64,000 nucleotides of DNA from NCBI GenBank assembly GCA_947631085.1, contig CANRJY010000006.1, positions 1 through 64,000 of the forward strand, written 5' to 3'. This document shows positions 22,679-31,939 of this stretch, one piece after another; position 1 is the stretch's first letter; every line of letters begins with the position of its first letter. The position numbers and the translations under genes are program-made. The notes beneath the pieces were generated by a model. That model was given only the letters and a program-made list of their open reading frames with translations, was not told the origin of the DNA and did no database searches. The stretch is from an uncultured Clostridia bacterium (lineage in GTDB: Bacteria > Bacillota > Clostridia > UBA1381).

Positions 22679-24862
22679 TTATCCGACAGGGTTTGCCGCC
22701 TTTGCCGCGTCGTATTCAAGCTCCGGATATTTAAGTGTCAGTCCGTTGTAATAATAGAGTATACCGTTTCCGCTGTAGTTGTTTACATAAGCCTCCTCCT
22801 GCTCGGGGAACAGCTTTATTGCGTGAGGACCGTCGGGAAGCTCGATCTGCAGCGCTTTGACGTTTAACGTCGTGACGGTTTCGTTTCCATCGTCGTCCTT
22901 TCCGTTTATTTTGATTTCCTCGTCCTTGAAAACGCCCGGTTTTTCGTACAGTTCTCCGTCAACATAAACCGGAACCTCGCTGCCCTCTGCGAGAGAGCCT
23001 GCGTTTGTGAGCGTTATATGCGCGGTGTAGGTGTAGTTGTCGGGATTATGAGCGATCGTCGCAATTCTGCCGTTCGATACGGGTATTTCAAGCGGGTTCG
23101 CTCCGTTTTCGGTAAGCGAGTTGATATACGCGATAACCGTCTCGACAAGTCCGCTGCCCTCGGCGATCATGTCCTTCGCGTCTATTATATAGTCGTGCGA
23201 AGCGAGAATGAGCTTTGTCGTGTCGTCGTTTTTATCCAAATCCGTGTTGCCGGCGATGAGCGAAACGGTTTCTATCTTTTCGCCCTCGGGCTTGTTCGGA
23301 TTGTATCTGATACGCATACCGCCTATCTGAGGGAACGAGCCGCTGTAGTTCGCGGTAAGGAAGCCGGTTTCCTCATCCTGCGCCGTAACAGAGGAAACAT
23401 ATTCCTCCAAAGCCGTATAAAGCTGCGCCGGAGTTATCTCCATAATGCGAACATTGTTCGCGAACGGGAGAGCGTCTATTATATGACCGAACGTGATTTT
23501 TCCGTTCGGAACGCTCGCGCGGTAGCCGCCGCCGTTTTCAATCGCGACTATCGGCATATCCTTATATTCCTCCGGAATAATATTTTTCGCTTCCGCTATC
23601 ATCGCGTCGCAGATAAGGCTTCCGAAGTTCGTTTCACCCACGCGTCCTTCGGCGATCACACTTCTTATCGAGCCGCCCCAAAGAGTGTTTTTCGTTTCGC
23701 CGATTTCCGTTTTGAGCGCTTCGCTAAGCTCGGAGCTTACGTCGTTTATAACCTTCGTAACCTCCGAATCGGGAGTGATATTGTTAAAGAACGCGCGCGA
23801 GAGCATTGTTTCGTTTATGGTAACCTTACCGTCGTTTGTTACATCTATCGCCATTCTGCCGACGTTCGCACTGCCCGTACCTGTCTGAGCGATTACGATA
23901 TCGCCGACCTTTTCGTTTACGACATGATGCGTGTGACCGTCTATAATAGCGTCAAGCTCCGTGCCTGCCATGGCTTCGGCAAGTTTTCTGCTCGTGTAGG
24001 CGCCCTCGTCCGTCTCGCCCATATGAGTGATTGCGATTACAACGTCCGCGCCGTCTGCTGCGAGAGCTGCGGTTTGCTCCTTAGCCGTTTCAACCTCGTC
24101 CTTAAACTCAACGCCGGTCAGATTTTCCGGCTTTGTAGATGTTCTCGTGTTCTGTGTGGTAAGCGCGAAAATGCCGACTTTTACGCCGTTTTTGTCTATA
24201 ATTACGTTCGCGCCGTTATTGTCCTCTCCCGCGCAGAGCAGATTTTCGCCGGCATAAGTGTTTGCCGATATAATAGGGAAGTCCGCTATTGAACGGAGAT
24301 TCGCGAATTGATCGAGACCGTAGTCAAACTCGTGGTTTCCCGCCGCCATAACGTCGTAGCCCGCCGCATTCATAATTTTTATTACGTTCTCGCCCTTTGA
24401 CTGCGACGCGAGAGCCACGCCCTGCGACGCGTCTCCGCCGTCCGCGAGAATTGCGTTATCGAGCTTTTTGAGCGCCGCGACACTGTCCGAGCCTATAACC
24501 GACGACGAGCCTACCAGCGCGCCGTGCATATCGTTCGTGTGCAGAATGACGATCTCAGGCTCATCGGATATATCGATAGTCCTTCCGCTGTCGTTTATCG
24601 GTTCAAGCTGCTCTGTCCATTCAAAGACTTTAGCGTTTTGGGCGTTGTCCGGCTCATACAAATCAACAAGCGTATCGACTTCATCCTCGGTTAAAGCGCC
24701 TTTGATCTCATGCGCGCCGATGAGCATACCGCTGTTATCATAATAAGCGGCGCAGTGTATATAAGCCTCGCCTTCGTCAGCCGCGAACACCGGCACAGAC
24801 GCCGGCAGCATCGCGGACGAAAGCAAAACAGCCATAACACGATGTACAAATATTTTTTTCAT
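22679..24862 (-). CDS. Secreted 5'-nucleotidase/2',3'-cyclic phosphodiesterase (UshA family)
   Basis: 727 residues with a signal peptide (about 1-27, cut after VFAA). The calcineurin-like metallophosphatase domain shows HTNDMHG (108-114), GNHEFD (175-180) and DGHTHH (308-313), which hold two metals. The 5'-nucleotidase C-terminal substrate domain covers about 390-560 and includes ENGGGYR. A final 120-residue region looks like a beta-sandwich. It should release phosphate and nucleosides from external nucleotides. There is no SLH, sortase or lipobox motif, so the product is released or loosely held. The first 100 residues before the catalytic domain are unusual and unassigned. Monocistronic. 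Confidence 0.9.
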   Translation of the reverse strand: MKKIFVHRVMAVLLSSAMLPASVPVFAADEGEAYIHCAAYYDNSGMLIGAHEIKGALTEDEVDTLVDLYEPDNAQNAKVFEWTEQLEPINDSGRTIDISDEPEIVILHTNDMHGALVGSSSVIGSDSVAALKKLDNAILADGGDASQGVALASQSKGENVIKIMNAAGYDVMAAGNHEFDYGLDQFANLRSIADFPIISANTYAGENLLCAGEDNNGANVIIDKNGVKVGIFALTTQNTRTSTKPENLTGVEFKDEVETAKEQTAALAADGADVVIAITHMGETDEGAYTSRKLAEAMAGTELDAIIDGHTHHVVNEKVGDIVIAQTGTGSANVGRMAIDVTNDGKVTINETMLSRAFFNNITPDSEVTKVINDVSSELSEALKTEIGETKNTLWGGSIRSVIAEGRVGETNFGSLICDAMIAEAKNIIPEEYKDMPIVAIENGGGYRASVPNGKITFGHIIDALPFANNVRIMEITPAQLYTALEEYVSSVTAQDEETGFLTANYSGSFPQIGGMRIRYNPNKPEGEKIETVSLIAGNTDLDKNDDTTKLILASHDYIIDAKDMIAEGSGLVETVIAYINSLTENGANPLEIPVSNGRIATIAHNPDNYTYTAHITLTNAGSLAEGSEVPVYVDGELYEKPGVFKDEEIKINGKDDDGNETVTTLNVKALQIELPDGPHAIKLFPEQEEAYVNNYSGNGILYYYNGLTLKYPELEYDAAKAANPVG

Positions 24863-25028
24863 ATCACATAACCTCTTTTCATTATTGTGCTGTAAAACAA
24901 GAAGTTCACAACCGCATTTTTTATTTTATCACAAAATAAAGATTTTGTCCATATCGGTTTATGCCAAAAAACGCATCATTCACGCCGTTTTGCGTGATTT
25001 TTATGTCACGGCGTATATTGCGGACAAG

Positions 25029-25057
25029 AAAAAATGCTGCGTATAACGCAGCATTTT
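25029..25057 (-). terminator. Terminator of the DUF5684 gene
   Basis: AAAATGCTGCGT pairs with ACGCAGCATTTT around a three-base loop; the minus strand continues with T. It lies 11 bases past the stop at 25068. Confidence 0.85.
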
Positions 25058-25067
25058 TATATCATAA

Positions 25068-25568
25068 TTATAAATCAGCGCCCTTGTACTGCGATTTGCC
25101 GAAACCGAGAATAAGCGTGAATATCATCGGCAGGAATATAAGACCTACGGTATATCCCGCGCCGTGACCGAACGACTTTGAAATCTTGTTGTCTGCGATA
25201 ACTCCGAAAACGATGCCGATAATCAGCACTATTGCCGAGATAATCGCTATAACCGTGCTCGGACCGAAGCTGGTATTCAGATTCGAAAGCAGAGCCGCTA
25301 CAAAGCCGATCAGCAGATTTACCCAGAACCACATAGGCTTCCATGTTCTTTTAAACATAATGTAGCTGTTGTAGACCGGAATAATGCTTTTCCAGCCAGG
25401 CTCGCCCATCTTCTTGAACATCTGCCAATAAGCGATAACCTGAATTACATATAATACCAAAGCTATGGTAATGATTACTCCCAGTGACATACCGAGAATA
25501 CCTCCGCCCAATACGCCGGCCATCATATCCTCCGATATCTCCGGCGCCATTGTTGCTAATGATTCCAT
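25068..25568 (-). CDS. DUF5684-type integral membrane protein
   Basis: 166 residues, about four to five membrane segments. The conserved cytoplasmic loop GEPGWKSIIPVYNSY, with a following WKPMWFW, is the hallmark of DUF5684, a family often found near signal peptidases or stress genes and without known activity. An AGGAGG site precedes ATG 25568 and a consensus promoter lies at 25617-25645. It stands alone between the nucleotidase and the HAD phosphatase. The family call is good; the function is unknown. Confidence 0.8.
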   Translation of the reverse strand: MESLATMAPEISEDMMAGVLGGGILGMSLGVIITIALVLYVIQVIAYWQMFKKMGEPGWKSIIPVYNSYIMFKRTWKPMWFWVNLLIGFVAALLSNLNTSFGPSTVIAIISAIVLIIGIVFGVIADNKISKSFGHGAGYTVGLIFLPMIFTLILGFGKSQYKGADL

Positions 25569-25616
25569 TTTAAAATCCTCCTTTGATTTATAAAAAATTT
25601 ATAATGGTGTATCTTA

Positions 25617-25645
25617 ATTATAACATAGAAGTTTCCGAAATACAA
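25617..25645 (-). promoter_or_regulatory. Promoter of the DUF5684 gene
   Basis: On the minus strand TTGTAT (25645-25640), 17 bases, TATAAT (25622-25617). Confidence 0.7.
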
Positions 25646-25794
25646 TAACATTTATGTTACAAAATATGATGAAATAGTTAAATTTACCATTAAAAGCGGT
25701 ATTTGCCGGTGTATATTGTCGCAGTTTATGTATGGATTAATTGCGGAAAATATGATAAAATGCATATAAAATACAACGGGAAGAAGGATATTTA

Positions 25795-26616
25795 ATGGGG
25801 AAATTCAGCGGCATTCTGCTTTGCACCGATCTTGACGATACGCTCTTGACCACGGACAAGAAAATTTCCGCCGGCAACAGACGGGCCATAGATTATTTTC
25901 AGTCCGAGGGAGGATTGTTTTCTTTTGCCACGGGACGCGTGCCGCTCGGGGCGAGGCTGATGCTCGATTATATAAAACCGAATGCGCCGATGGTATGCTT
26001 TAACGGCGGCGGAATTTATGATTTTGCGCAAAAGAGGCTGATATGGTCGGCAAGACTTGACAAGGAAGCGATAAAGGTTCTCGAATTTGTGGAAAATCGT
26101 TTCCCGCAAGCGGGAATAGAGGTTTGCACGGAGGACAGAATTTATTTTGCAAAGCTTAACAGCGTAGTTTGGGAGCATAAGCGGCTTGAAAAACTGCCGG
26201 ATATGTTCGCGGATTATCATGATATTAATGAGCCGTGGATGAAGGTGCTGTTTATGACGGAGCCTGAGGACGTGCCGAAGGTAAAAGCGTCGCTGCTCGA
26301 ATCGGAATTTGCCGAAAGATACTCGTTTGTGCGGTCAAGCCCGAATTATTACGAACTGCTGCCAAAATGCGCAAGCAAGGGCGAGGGGCTTATGCAGCTT
26401 GCGGACATACTGAATATCCCGCGCGAAAAAACCATTGGAGTAGGGGATAACGAAAATGATTTAACGCTTGTAAAAATGGCGGGAGTGGGAATCGCTGTGG
26501 CAAACGCCGTGGATATGGTAAGGCGCGCGGCGGATTACATAACGGTAGACAATAATTCAAGCGCAATAGCGGCGGTAATAGACGCCGTGGAGAGGGGAAG
26601 GATTAAAATAAAATAA
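25795..26616 (+). CDS. Cof-type HAD-IIB family phosphatase
   Basis: 273 residues. DLDDTL at 12-17 is the HAD nucleophile motif, followed by SFATGR (motif II) and, near the end, GVGDNENDLTLV with the metal-binding Asp pair. The C2 cap between them (about 85-185) marks the Cof/YkrA group, which dephosphorylate sugar phosphates, flavin precursors or similar small molecules. AAGAAGG precedes the ATG. It is transcribed ahead of the ECF sigma gene, 67 bases away. The substrate cannot be predicted. Confidence 0.88.
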   Translation: MGKFSGILLCTDLDDTLLTTDKKISAGNRRAIDYFQSEGGLFSFATGRVPLGARLMLDYIKPNAPMVCFNGGGIYDFAQKRLIWSARLDKEAIKVLEFVENRFPQAGIEVCTEDRIYFAKLNSVVWEHKRLEKLPDMFADYHDINEPWMKVLFMTEPEDVPKVKASLLESEFAERYSFVRSSPNYYELLPKCASKGEGLMQLADILNIPREKTIGVGDNENDLTLVKMAGVGIAVANAVDMVRRAADYITVDNNSSAIAAVIDAVERGRIKIK

Positions 26617-26683
26617 TAAGCGTGGGTTTTTTTGAAAACTTGCGTATAATTGAATAGAGATAAATCCGAGAGGGGGCTATGCC

Positions 26684-27226
26684 GTGAGGGAGCAGGATAT
26701 AATTGATTTGCTCAAGCAAAGAAACGAAAATGGCATGGATGAACTGCTCCTGTATTACGGACCGCTCATAAGATATGTCATAGCGCCTATTCTGCAAAAT
26801 CCGCAGGACAGAGAGGATTGCTTATCGGACACGGTAATGCGCGTTTGGGAAAAAGCGGAGCAGTTTGACGCGGCAAAGGGAAGCTGGCGCGCATGGTTAA
26901 CAGCGGTCACGAGAAACACCGCGCTCGATTATGCCAGAAAAAATTCCCGCAGAGGTAACGTGCAAGAGCTTTCTGAGAACACGCCGTCGCCCGAACCGAA
27001 TCCGGAAGAGATGATTATGAGGCAAGAGCGCCGAACCGCGCTCAACATGGCTTTGCGCCGCCTGCCGCCAAATTCCAGAATGCTGTTTTACAGAAAATAT
27101 TATTATTTACAGTCAACCGCTCAAATCGCTTCCGAGCTTGGCATGACGGAGAGAGCGGTTGAGGGAAAGCTGTATCGCATGAAAAAACAGCTGCGTAAGG
27201 CGTTGGGAGGTGAAGCGCATGAGTAA
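26684..27226 (+). CDS. ECF-type sigma-70 family sigma factor
   Basis: 180 residues from GTG 26684, with AGAGGGGG nine bases upstream. Region 2 (about 22-90) contains DREDCLSDTVMRVWEKA and WLTAVTRNTALDYAR, which bind core polymerase and the -10 element. Region 4 (about 125-175) contains the helix-turn-helix STAQIASELGMTERAVEGKL. No region 3 is present, as is normal for ECF sigma factors. The gene overlaps the next one by eight bases; that product is a membrane protein that probably holds the sigma factor inactive until a surface signal arrives. Targets are not visible here. Confidence 0.9.
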   Translation: MREQDIIDLLKQRNENGMDELLLYYGPLIRYVIAPILQNPQDREDCLSDTVMRVWEKAEQFDAAKGSWRAWLTAVTRNTALDYARKNSRRGNVQELSENTPSPEPNPEEMIMRQERRTALNMALRRLPPNSRMLFYRKYYYLQSTAQIASELGMTERAVEGKLYRMKKQLRKALGGEAHE

Positions 27227-28757
27227 TTACGAGCATGAGCCGACAGACAACAGGGAATTTGAAATTATGCTCGAAAGCAGTGTTCCTGACATTCCGCCCG
27301 ATGATATAGCAGCTAAAGTAACGCCGTGGAGAAAATCAATGCACAGAATCCTCATAGGAATGACTCTTTGTGCAATTATACCGGAATTTTTATGGCTTAA
27401 TTATATTTTGCCGGCTGTCGGAATGGTATTGGCTTTTTTGGGATTCCGTACTTTGCGGCGCGAAAATAAGCAATTCGGAATGTGTTTCGCGATAACCGCA
27501 ATCAGAATGGTATACTTATTTGCGATGCTGATTCTGAATACGACCGTTATACGAAGCTTAGTGCTTACCGCTCCGGTCACGGAGGTAATGAACGCGTTTA
27601 ACATGTTCCTGACTTTAGCCGATATATTCTGTTTTTGGCAGGGACTTAGGGTTGTGCAAAAGAAAGTAAACCTTCCGCCTAAGGCGGGGCGGGCTGCCGC
27701 GCTGATTATTTGGTATTTGCTTATATGCATTTTATCTGCCGTTAATTATAACGGGCTGATAATTGCCGCCGTAATGATTATCGTGTATTTATTAATCATA
27801 CGAAGCGTTTATATGCTTTCAAAGGAGCTTGATGAGGCCGGATATTCAATCAAAACGTCATCGGTCAGGATAAGCGACGGATTTATTGCCGCAATTATTG
27901 TTATTACGCTTATTATCGGCTGCGCGTGCGGGTATCTGTTCGGCGGCAGGTATCCTATGCGGTGGAATATTGTCGATTCGTCCGCGGATGACGATGCGGA
28001 AAACATAAAAAATCATTTGGCGGAGCTTGGTTTTCCGGAATATGTTTTGAATGATTTGACGCCGGAGGATATTAAAAGCTGCGGCGGCGCGGTGCGAATA
28101 GTTGCCGATGTGACGGATAAGCCCGTCAATGACGGCAGAACGGAAACGACGGAGTATATCAAAGACGGCATAAAGCATATTGATCAAAAGACCGTCTATG
28201 ACACAAAGGAGCTTCGTATTACCGGAGTCGGGGTGCAGGTTTCGGCAGAAAGAGAAAAATGGATTATTTTCCATCATTTTCTTTGGACTTCCGCTCCGAA
28301 ATTTTACGGCACCGAATCAATTCAGCTATGGACGGCATATAAAACTCAGAACGGATGGGCGGCTGACGGCGAAATGAGCGGACGCGTGCTATATGATAAG
28401 GAAGGAAAAACTTTTGCCGCTCCGTATTATTTCCTCGGTAATAAAACCTATACCGCCGACAGCTTATTGTTATCAGGCGAGCAAACAAACACAGATGTTT
28501 TTGCGGAGTTTTCCGTGCCGAATGACGGAGAGAATTACCGCGGATATATAGTTTATCCCATTACCGAAATTAATGACGGATATATTGTCAACAGTTGGAT
28601 TAACTACACACATCAAAAAAGATTGTTCCAATATCCGGTTGTAACCGCGGCGGAAATGCGAATGAAAAACAGCTGGAACAATGCAGGCGCATTTCGTACA
28701 ATTCAAGACGCGCTTCAGTTTTATCCGACCGGAGAGGATGTTGAAATAATAAATTAA
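27219..28757 (+). CDS. Probable membrane anti-sigma factor
   Basis: About 512 residues from ATG 27219, inside the end of the sigma gene, with GGAGGTG six bases upstream. The first 45 residues are cytoplasmic and end in VTPWRKSM, a pattern I associate with clostridial anti-sigma-like proteins encoded beside ECF sigma factors. About seven membrane segments follow (45-250), then a 260-residue external domain containing two Tyr/Trp-rich beta regions. There is no zinc-binding HxxxCxxC motif of the ZAS class. The role is inferred from overlap and layout. It may sense envelope conditions through the external domain. Confidence 0.6.
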   Translation: MSNYEHEPTDNREFEIMLESSVPDIPPDDIAAKVTPWRKSMHRILIGMTLCAIIPEFLWLNYILPAVGMVLAFLGFRTLRRENKQFGMCFAITAIRMVYLFAMLILNTTVIRSLVLTAPVTEVMNAFNMFLTLADIFCFWQGLRVVQKKVNLPPKAGRAAALIIWYLLICILSAVNYNGLIIAAVMIIVYLLIIRSVYMLSKELDEAGYSIKTSSVRISDGFIAAIIVITLIIGCACGYLFGGRYPMRWNIVDSSADDDAENIKNHLAELGFPEYVLNDLTPEDIKSCGGAVRIVADVTDKPVNDGRTETTEYIKDGIKHIDQKTVYDTKELRITGVGVQVSAEREKWIIFHHFLWTSAPKFYGTESIQLWTAYKTQNGWAADGEMSGRVLYDKEGKTFAAPYYFLGNKTYTADSLLLSGEQTNTDVFAEFSVPNDGENYRGYIVYPITEINDGYIVNSWINYTHQKRLFQYPVVTAAEMRMKNSWNNAGAFRTIQDALQFYPTGEDVEIIN

Positions 28758-28781
28758 CAAAAATATAATTATACAAAATTC

Positions 28782-28820
28782 AAGCCGATTCCGAAATATT
28801 ATTTTTCGGAATCGGCTTTT
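28782..28820. terminator. Bidirectional terminator between convergent genes
   Basis: AAGCCGATTCCGAAA pairs with TTTCGGAATCGGCTT (28804-28818) and is followed by T. It serves the sigma/anti-sigma unit and the convergent mgtE. Confidence 0.88.
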
Positions 28821-28834
28821 TGATATGCTTTTAA

Positions 28835-30175
28835 TTAAAGATGAAAGAACCGCGCCGCTATGGTAAAGTACACGAGCACAGAACCCGCGTCAACTATTGT
28901 CGTGATAAGCGGAGCCGCCATTACCGCGGGATCTAGCTTCAGCTTTTTTGCCGCGATAGGCAGCGAACAGCCTATGAGCTGCGCCATGACGACCGTTCCG
29001 ACAATCGCAAGGCTTACCACCGCCGCGAGGCGTATATCATGGTACATTATTACAATTCTCAATCCGTTTATAACCGCGAGCGCGGCGCTTGTGAGAAGTG
29101 AAACGCGCAGTTCTGTCCATATGACTTTAAAAAAGTCGCGCGGGCGGATCTCGTCAACAGCCATTCCGCGTATAATAAGCGTGGAGCTTTGCGAGCCGCA
29201 GTTGCCGCCGGTACCCATCAGCATCGGAATAAACGACGCTATGACAGGAACCGTGCTCAGAGCGCTTTCATATCCTGAAATTATCGTTCCGGTGATGATA
29301 CCCGAAAGCATGAGTATCAGAAGCCATACAATTCTTCTTTTTGCGTGCAGAAAATCAGACGTTTTAAAGTACGAGTCGTCGCCGGGCGCGATAGCCGCCA
29401 TTTTCTCGAAGTCCTCGGTGGTTTCATCCTGAAGGACGCTGATGGCGTCATCGAACGTGACGATTCCGACGAGGCGCATTTCATCGTCAACTACAGGCAT
29501 TGTTACGAAATTATACTTAGCCATCTTTTTCGCCACATCCTCCTCGTCGTCGGAGGTGTGGACGCATATCGGAGTGGTTTCCATAATATCCTTGACCGTT
29601 TCGTTTTCGCCTGCCAAGAGCAAATCTTTTACAGACAAATAGCCCAAAAGGCGGCGGTTGTTATCGGTAACATAGCATGTGTAGATTGTTTCCGCCTTTG
29701 AAATAACGCGCCTTATACGCTTAATAGCCTCGTTTATCGTCATATCGGGACGCAGACTTATATACTCGACCGTCATAATACTGCCCGCGCTGTCCTCGGG
29801 GTACTTTAATATTTCGTTTATCTGCTTGCGGGTGTCGGCATCGGTGTTCGCGAGTATGCGTTTTACTACGTTCGCGGGCATTTCCTCGATAACGTCGGCA
29901 GCATCGTCGATATACAGCTCGTCGAATACCTCCTTCAGCTCGCTGTCGGAGAAACTGTGGATAAGCAGCTCCTGTTCGTCGGCATCCATGAACGCGAACG
30001 TGTCGGCGGCTAAGTCCTTAGGCAAAAGACGGAACAGGCGCAGCATGTTTTCGGGCGGAAGCTTTGAGAAAATTTCAGCGATATCCGCCTCGTTCATTGT
30101 CTTGAGCATCGTTTTGAGACTCGAATACTCTTTGTCCGCGATAAGCGCGTTTATGATTTTTTCAAGCTGATCCAT
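28835..30175 (-). CDS. mgtE: MgtE-type magnesium transporter
   Basis: 446 residues, normal length. An N-terminal superhelical Mg2+-sensing domain (1-130), two CBS domains (about 135-255) and five membrane segments (about 280-446) form the homodimeric Mg2+ channel. The pore helix motif PMLMGTGGNCGSQSS is intact. High internal Mg2+ closes it through the N and CBS domains. No M-box riboswitch is present: the promoter at 30199-30227 leaves a leader of only about 20 bases. It shares a short divergent promoter region with the 47-residue gene at 30311. Confidence 0.95.
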   Translation of the reverse strand: MDQLEKIINALIADKEYSSLKTMLKTMNEADIAEIFSKLPPENMLRLFRLLPKDLAADTFAFMDADEQELLIHSFSDSELKEVFDELYIDDAADVIEEMPANVVKRILANTDADTRKQINEILKYPEDSAGSIMTVEYISLRPDMTINEAIKRIRRVISKAETIYTCYVTDNNRRLLGYLSVKDLLLAGENETVKDIMETTPICVHTSDDEEDVAKKMAKYNFVTMPVVDDEMRLVGIVTFDDAISVLQDETTEDFEKMAAIAPGDDSYFKTSDFLHAKRRIVWLLILMLSGIITGTIISGYESALSTVPVIASFIPMLMGTGGNCGSQSSTLIIRGMAVDEIRPRDFFKVIWTELRVSLLTSAALAVINGLRIVIMYHDIRLAAVVSLAIVGTVVMAQLIGCSLPIAAKKLKLDPAVMAAPLITTIVDAGSVLVYFTIAARFFHL

Positions 30176-30198
30176 ACTTTCACCGCCTTTCCGTAAAT

Positions 30199-30227
30199 AT
30201 TATAGTACACTTTTCAATTTGTGTCAA
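30199..30227 (-). promoter_or_regulatory. Promoter of mgtE
   Basis: On the minus strand TTGACA (30227-30222), 17 bases, TATAAT (30204-30199): full consensus. Confidence 0.85.
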
Positions 30228-30249
30228 TTTAATTAGGTAAATTTGCATA

Positions 30250-30278
30250 TTGTTTTTTTCAAAAAAGTGTGATATACT
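30250..30278 (+). promoter_or_regulatory. Promoter of the 47-residue acidic protein gene
   Basis: TTGTTT (30250-30255), 17 bases, TATACT (30273-30278). It diverges from the mgtE promoter 22 bases away. Confidence 0.7.
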
Positions 30279-30310
30279 TTATTTATTAAAAATGATAGGA
30301 GGCGGGAAAT

Positions 30311-30454
30311 ATGTATGACGAAATCAAAAAGATTTCCGATGAAATCGAAGAGGAAAACTCGGCGAAGCAGAGCGTGAACGACAGTTGGCCCGAGGAAACG
30401 GTACAGAACATTCTCGACTATATCGAGGAGCAGGGTATTTACATACGCGAATAA
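30311..30454 (+). CDS. Small acidic protein (47 residues)
   Basis: ATG 30311 to TAA 30454, with AGGAGGCGGG just upstream, a promoter at 30250-30278 and a terminator 60 bases later, so this is a complete transcription unit. The product is strongly acidic (about 15 Asp/Glu) and looks mostly helical, with an amphipathic end DYIEEQGIYIRE. It has no membrane segment and no Cys. It is divergent from mgtE; a link to Mg2+ or to the MgtE protein is possible only by position. I do not recognise the family. Confidence 0.7.
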   Translation: MYDEIKKISDEIEEENSAKQSVNDSWPEETVQNILDYIEEQGIYIRE

Positions 30455-30511
30455 GCATTGTGAAAACCGAATAACGAAAGAAGCTGTCAACGGGGACAGC
30501 CTTGAGGGATG

Positions 30512-30547
30512 AAAAAAGTCTCTGAGGCGTTCTCAGAGACTTTTTTT
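30512..30547 (+). terminator. Terminator of the small acidic protein gene
   Basis: AAAAAAGTCTCTGAG pairs with CTCAGAGACTTTTTTT around a five-base loop. Confidence 0.9.
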
Positions 30548-30562
30548 GTTTGCGGAGGAATT

Positions 30563-30592
30563 AAAACAGGGGACGGATATTTATCCGTCCCC
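30563..30592 (-). terminator. Terminator of the alcohol dehydrogenase gene
   Basis: GGGGACGGATA (30569-30579) pairs perfectly with TATCCGTCCCC (30582-30592) around a TT loop. On the minus strand it is followed by TGTTTTAA. Confidence 0.7.
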
Positions 30593-30600
30593 GCGTTATT

Positions 30601-31743
30601 TTATTCATATAAATGCTCCAATATAAGCATAACTTCCTCTTTGGAGGGCTTGCGCGGGTTTGTTTTCGTGCAGGCGTCGGCGAGCGCCTTCTCCGCCATA
30701 GAGCTTATGGCGTTGAAATATTCCGATCTGTCGATGCCGCACTGCGAGACCGACATCGGCATATTCATTTCCTTCATCATAAACTGGATCCAGCTCACAA
30801 GCGCGCGGACGGTGGTTATTTCATTAAAGTTGTTAACGCCTAAGAGCTTTGCGATATTCACATATTTTTCAACACATTTCGGATAATCCTTTCGGCTTCT
30901 CGCGTGCTTGTCTATGCCGGAATTGTACTCTATCACATGCGGCAGAAGCATGGCGTTCGCTCTGCCGTGCGGAATGTGAAATCTCGCGCCTATCGCGTGG
31001 GCGATTCCGTGATTAAGCCCCAAAGACGCGCTGTTGAAGGCGAGCCCCGCAAGGCACGAAGCCACATGCATTTTTCGTCTCGCGTGAGCGTCGTTGTTGT
31101 CGAGATACGAGCGCAGAAGGAATGTTCCGCATATTTCAATCGACTTTTCCGCGAGCGCCGCCGAAAACTCGTTGTTGTTCACGCTGACATATGCCTCTAT
31201 CGCGTGCGTCATTACGTCCATACCCGTGTCGGCAGTGACATTTGCCGGAACACTTTTAACCAAATCCGCGTCGAGAATTGCTTCTGTGGGAAGCATGGAA
31301 TCGGAAACCAAAGGATATTTTACATCTTTTTCGGGGTCGGTCACGACCGCGAAGCTTGTGACCTCGCTGCCCGTTCCGGAGGTTGTAGGAATTGCGATAA
31401 GAGCGATCGGTCTTTTTACCGCGCGCTCCGCAAACTCGCGTATTGCCTTGGCGCTGTCGATAGCGCTGCCGCCTCCGACGGCTATGACACAGTCGGGATT
31501 GATTTTGAGAAGCGCCTCAACACCCGCCGTGATTTTATCGAGCGGTGGGTCGGGAACCACGTCCGAGAAGGTTTCGAAATCGATGAACGCCTCCTGAAGC
31601 CGCAGCGTCACCATTTGCAAAAGCCCGCTTTTCGCCACAAACGGGTCGGTTATGATCATAATTTTCTTATATGGCAGCTCCGCGAGCCTGTCGAGAGCGT
31701 TTTCGCCGAAATATATTTTTGTGCGTATGTCAAAGCTTTTCAT
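30601..31743 (-). CDS. Iron-containing (type III) alcohol dehydrogenase
   Basis: 380 residues. It reduces an aldehyde or oxidises an alcohol with NAD(P)H; in anaerobes this usually disposes of fermentation electrons. The Rossmann-like N-domain has VGGGSAIDSAKAI and IPTTSGTGSEVT for the cofactor. The iron ligands are Asp176 and His180 (DVMTH), His245 (LNHG) and His259 (PHG), at the same spacing as in FucO. No aldehyde dehydrogenase domain is fused, so it is not AdhE. It stands alone with its own promoter. Ethanol, propanol, butanol or 1,2-propanediol could be the product. Confidence 0.9.
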   Translation of the reverse strand: MKSFDIRTKIYFGENALDRLAELPYKKIMIITDPFVAKSGLLQMVTLRLQEAFIDFETFSDVVPDPPLDKITAGVEALLKINPDCVIAVGGGSAIDSAKAIREFAERAVKRPIALIAIPTTSGTGSEVTSFAVVTDPEKDVKYPLVSDSMLPTEAILDADLVKSVPANVTADTGMDVMTHAIEAYVSVNNNEFSAALAEKSIEICGTFLLRSYLDNNDAHARRKMHVASCLAGLAFNSASLGLNHGIAHAIGARFHIPHGRANAMLLPHVIEYNSGIDKHARSRKDYPKCVEKYVNIAKLLGVNNFNEITTVRALVSWIQFMMKEMNMPMSVSQCGIDRSEYFNAISSMAEKALADACTKTNPRKPSKEEVMLILEHLYE

Positions 31744-31786
31744 TTTATGCCTCCGTTATGCGTTGATGTATATGTCCCATAAATAA

Positions 31787-31815
31787 ATTATACAATATTT
31801 TTCCGTCATTTACAA
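31787..31815 (-). promoter_or_regulatory. Promoter of the alcohol dehydrogenase gene
   Basis: On the minus strand TTGTAA (31815-31810), 17 bases, TATAAT (31792-31787). Confidence 0.75.
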
Positions 31816-31872
31816 GAAAAATAAAATTTGTCATATACAATTTGCCGTTTTATACAAAAAAATAACTTTTTA

Positions 31873-31901
31873 TTGAAATGTTATATTAATTGTGATATAA
31901 T
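31873..31901 (+). promoter_or_regulatory. Promoter of the subtilase gene
   Basis: TTGAAA (31873-31878), 17 bases, TATAAT (31896-31901), then AAGAAAGAAGG before ATG 31940. Confidence 0.8.
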
Positions 31902-31939
31902 TTTTATAACTTTATTTTTAAGAAAGAAGGCAAAAACAA

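Noticed and set aside
23018-24292. 424-codon plus-strand open frame opposite the nucleotidase gene
   Set aside because: Antisense shadow of a strongly supported gene; no start signal and Arg/Val-rich composition.
28835-30310. M-box magnesium riboswitch before mgtE
   Set aside because: The promoter at 30199-30227 leaves only about 20 bases of leader, too short for an M-box.
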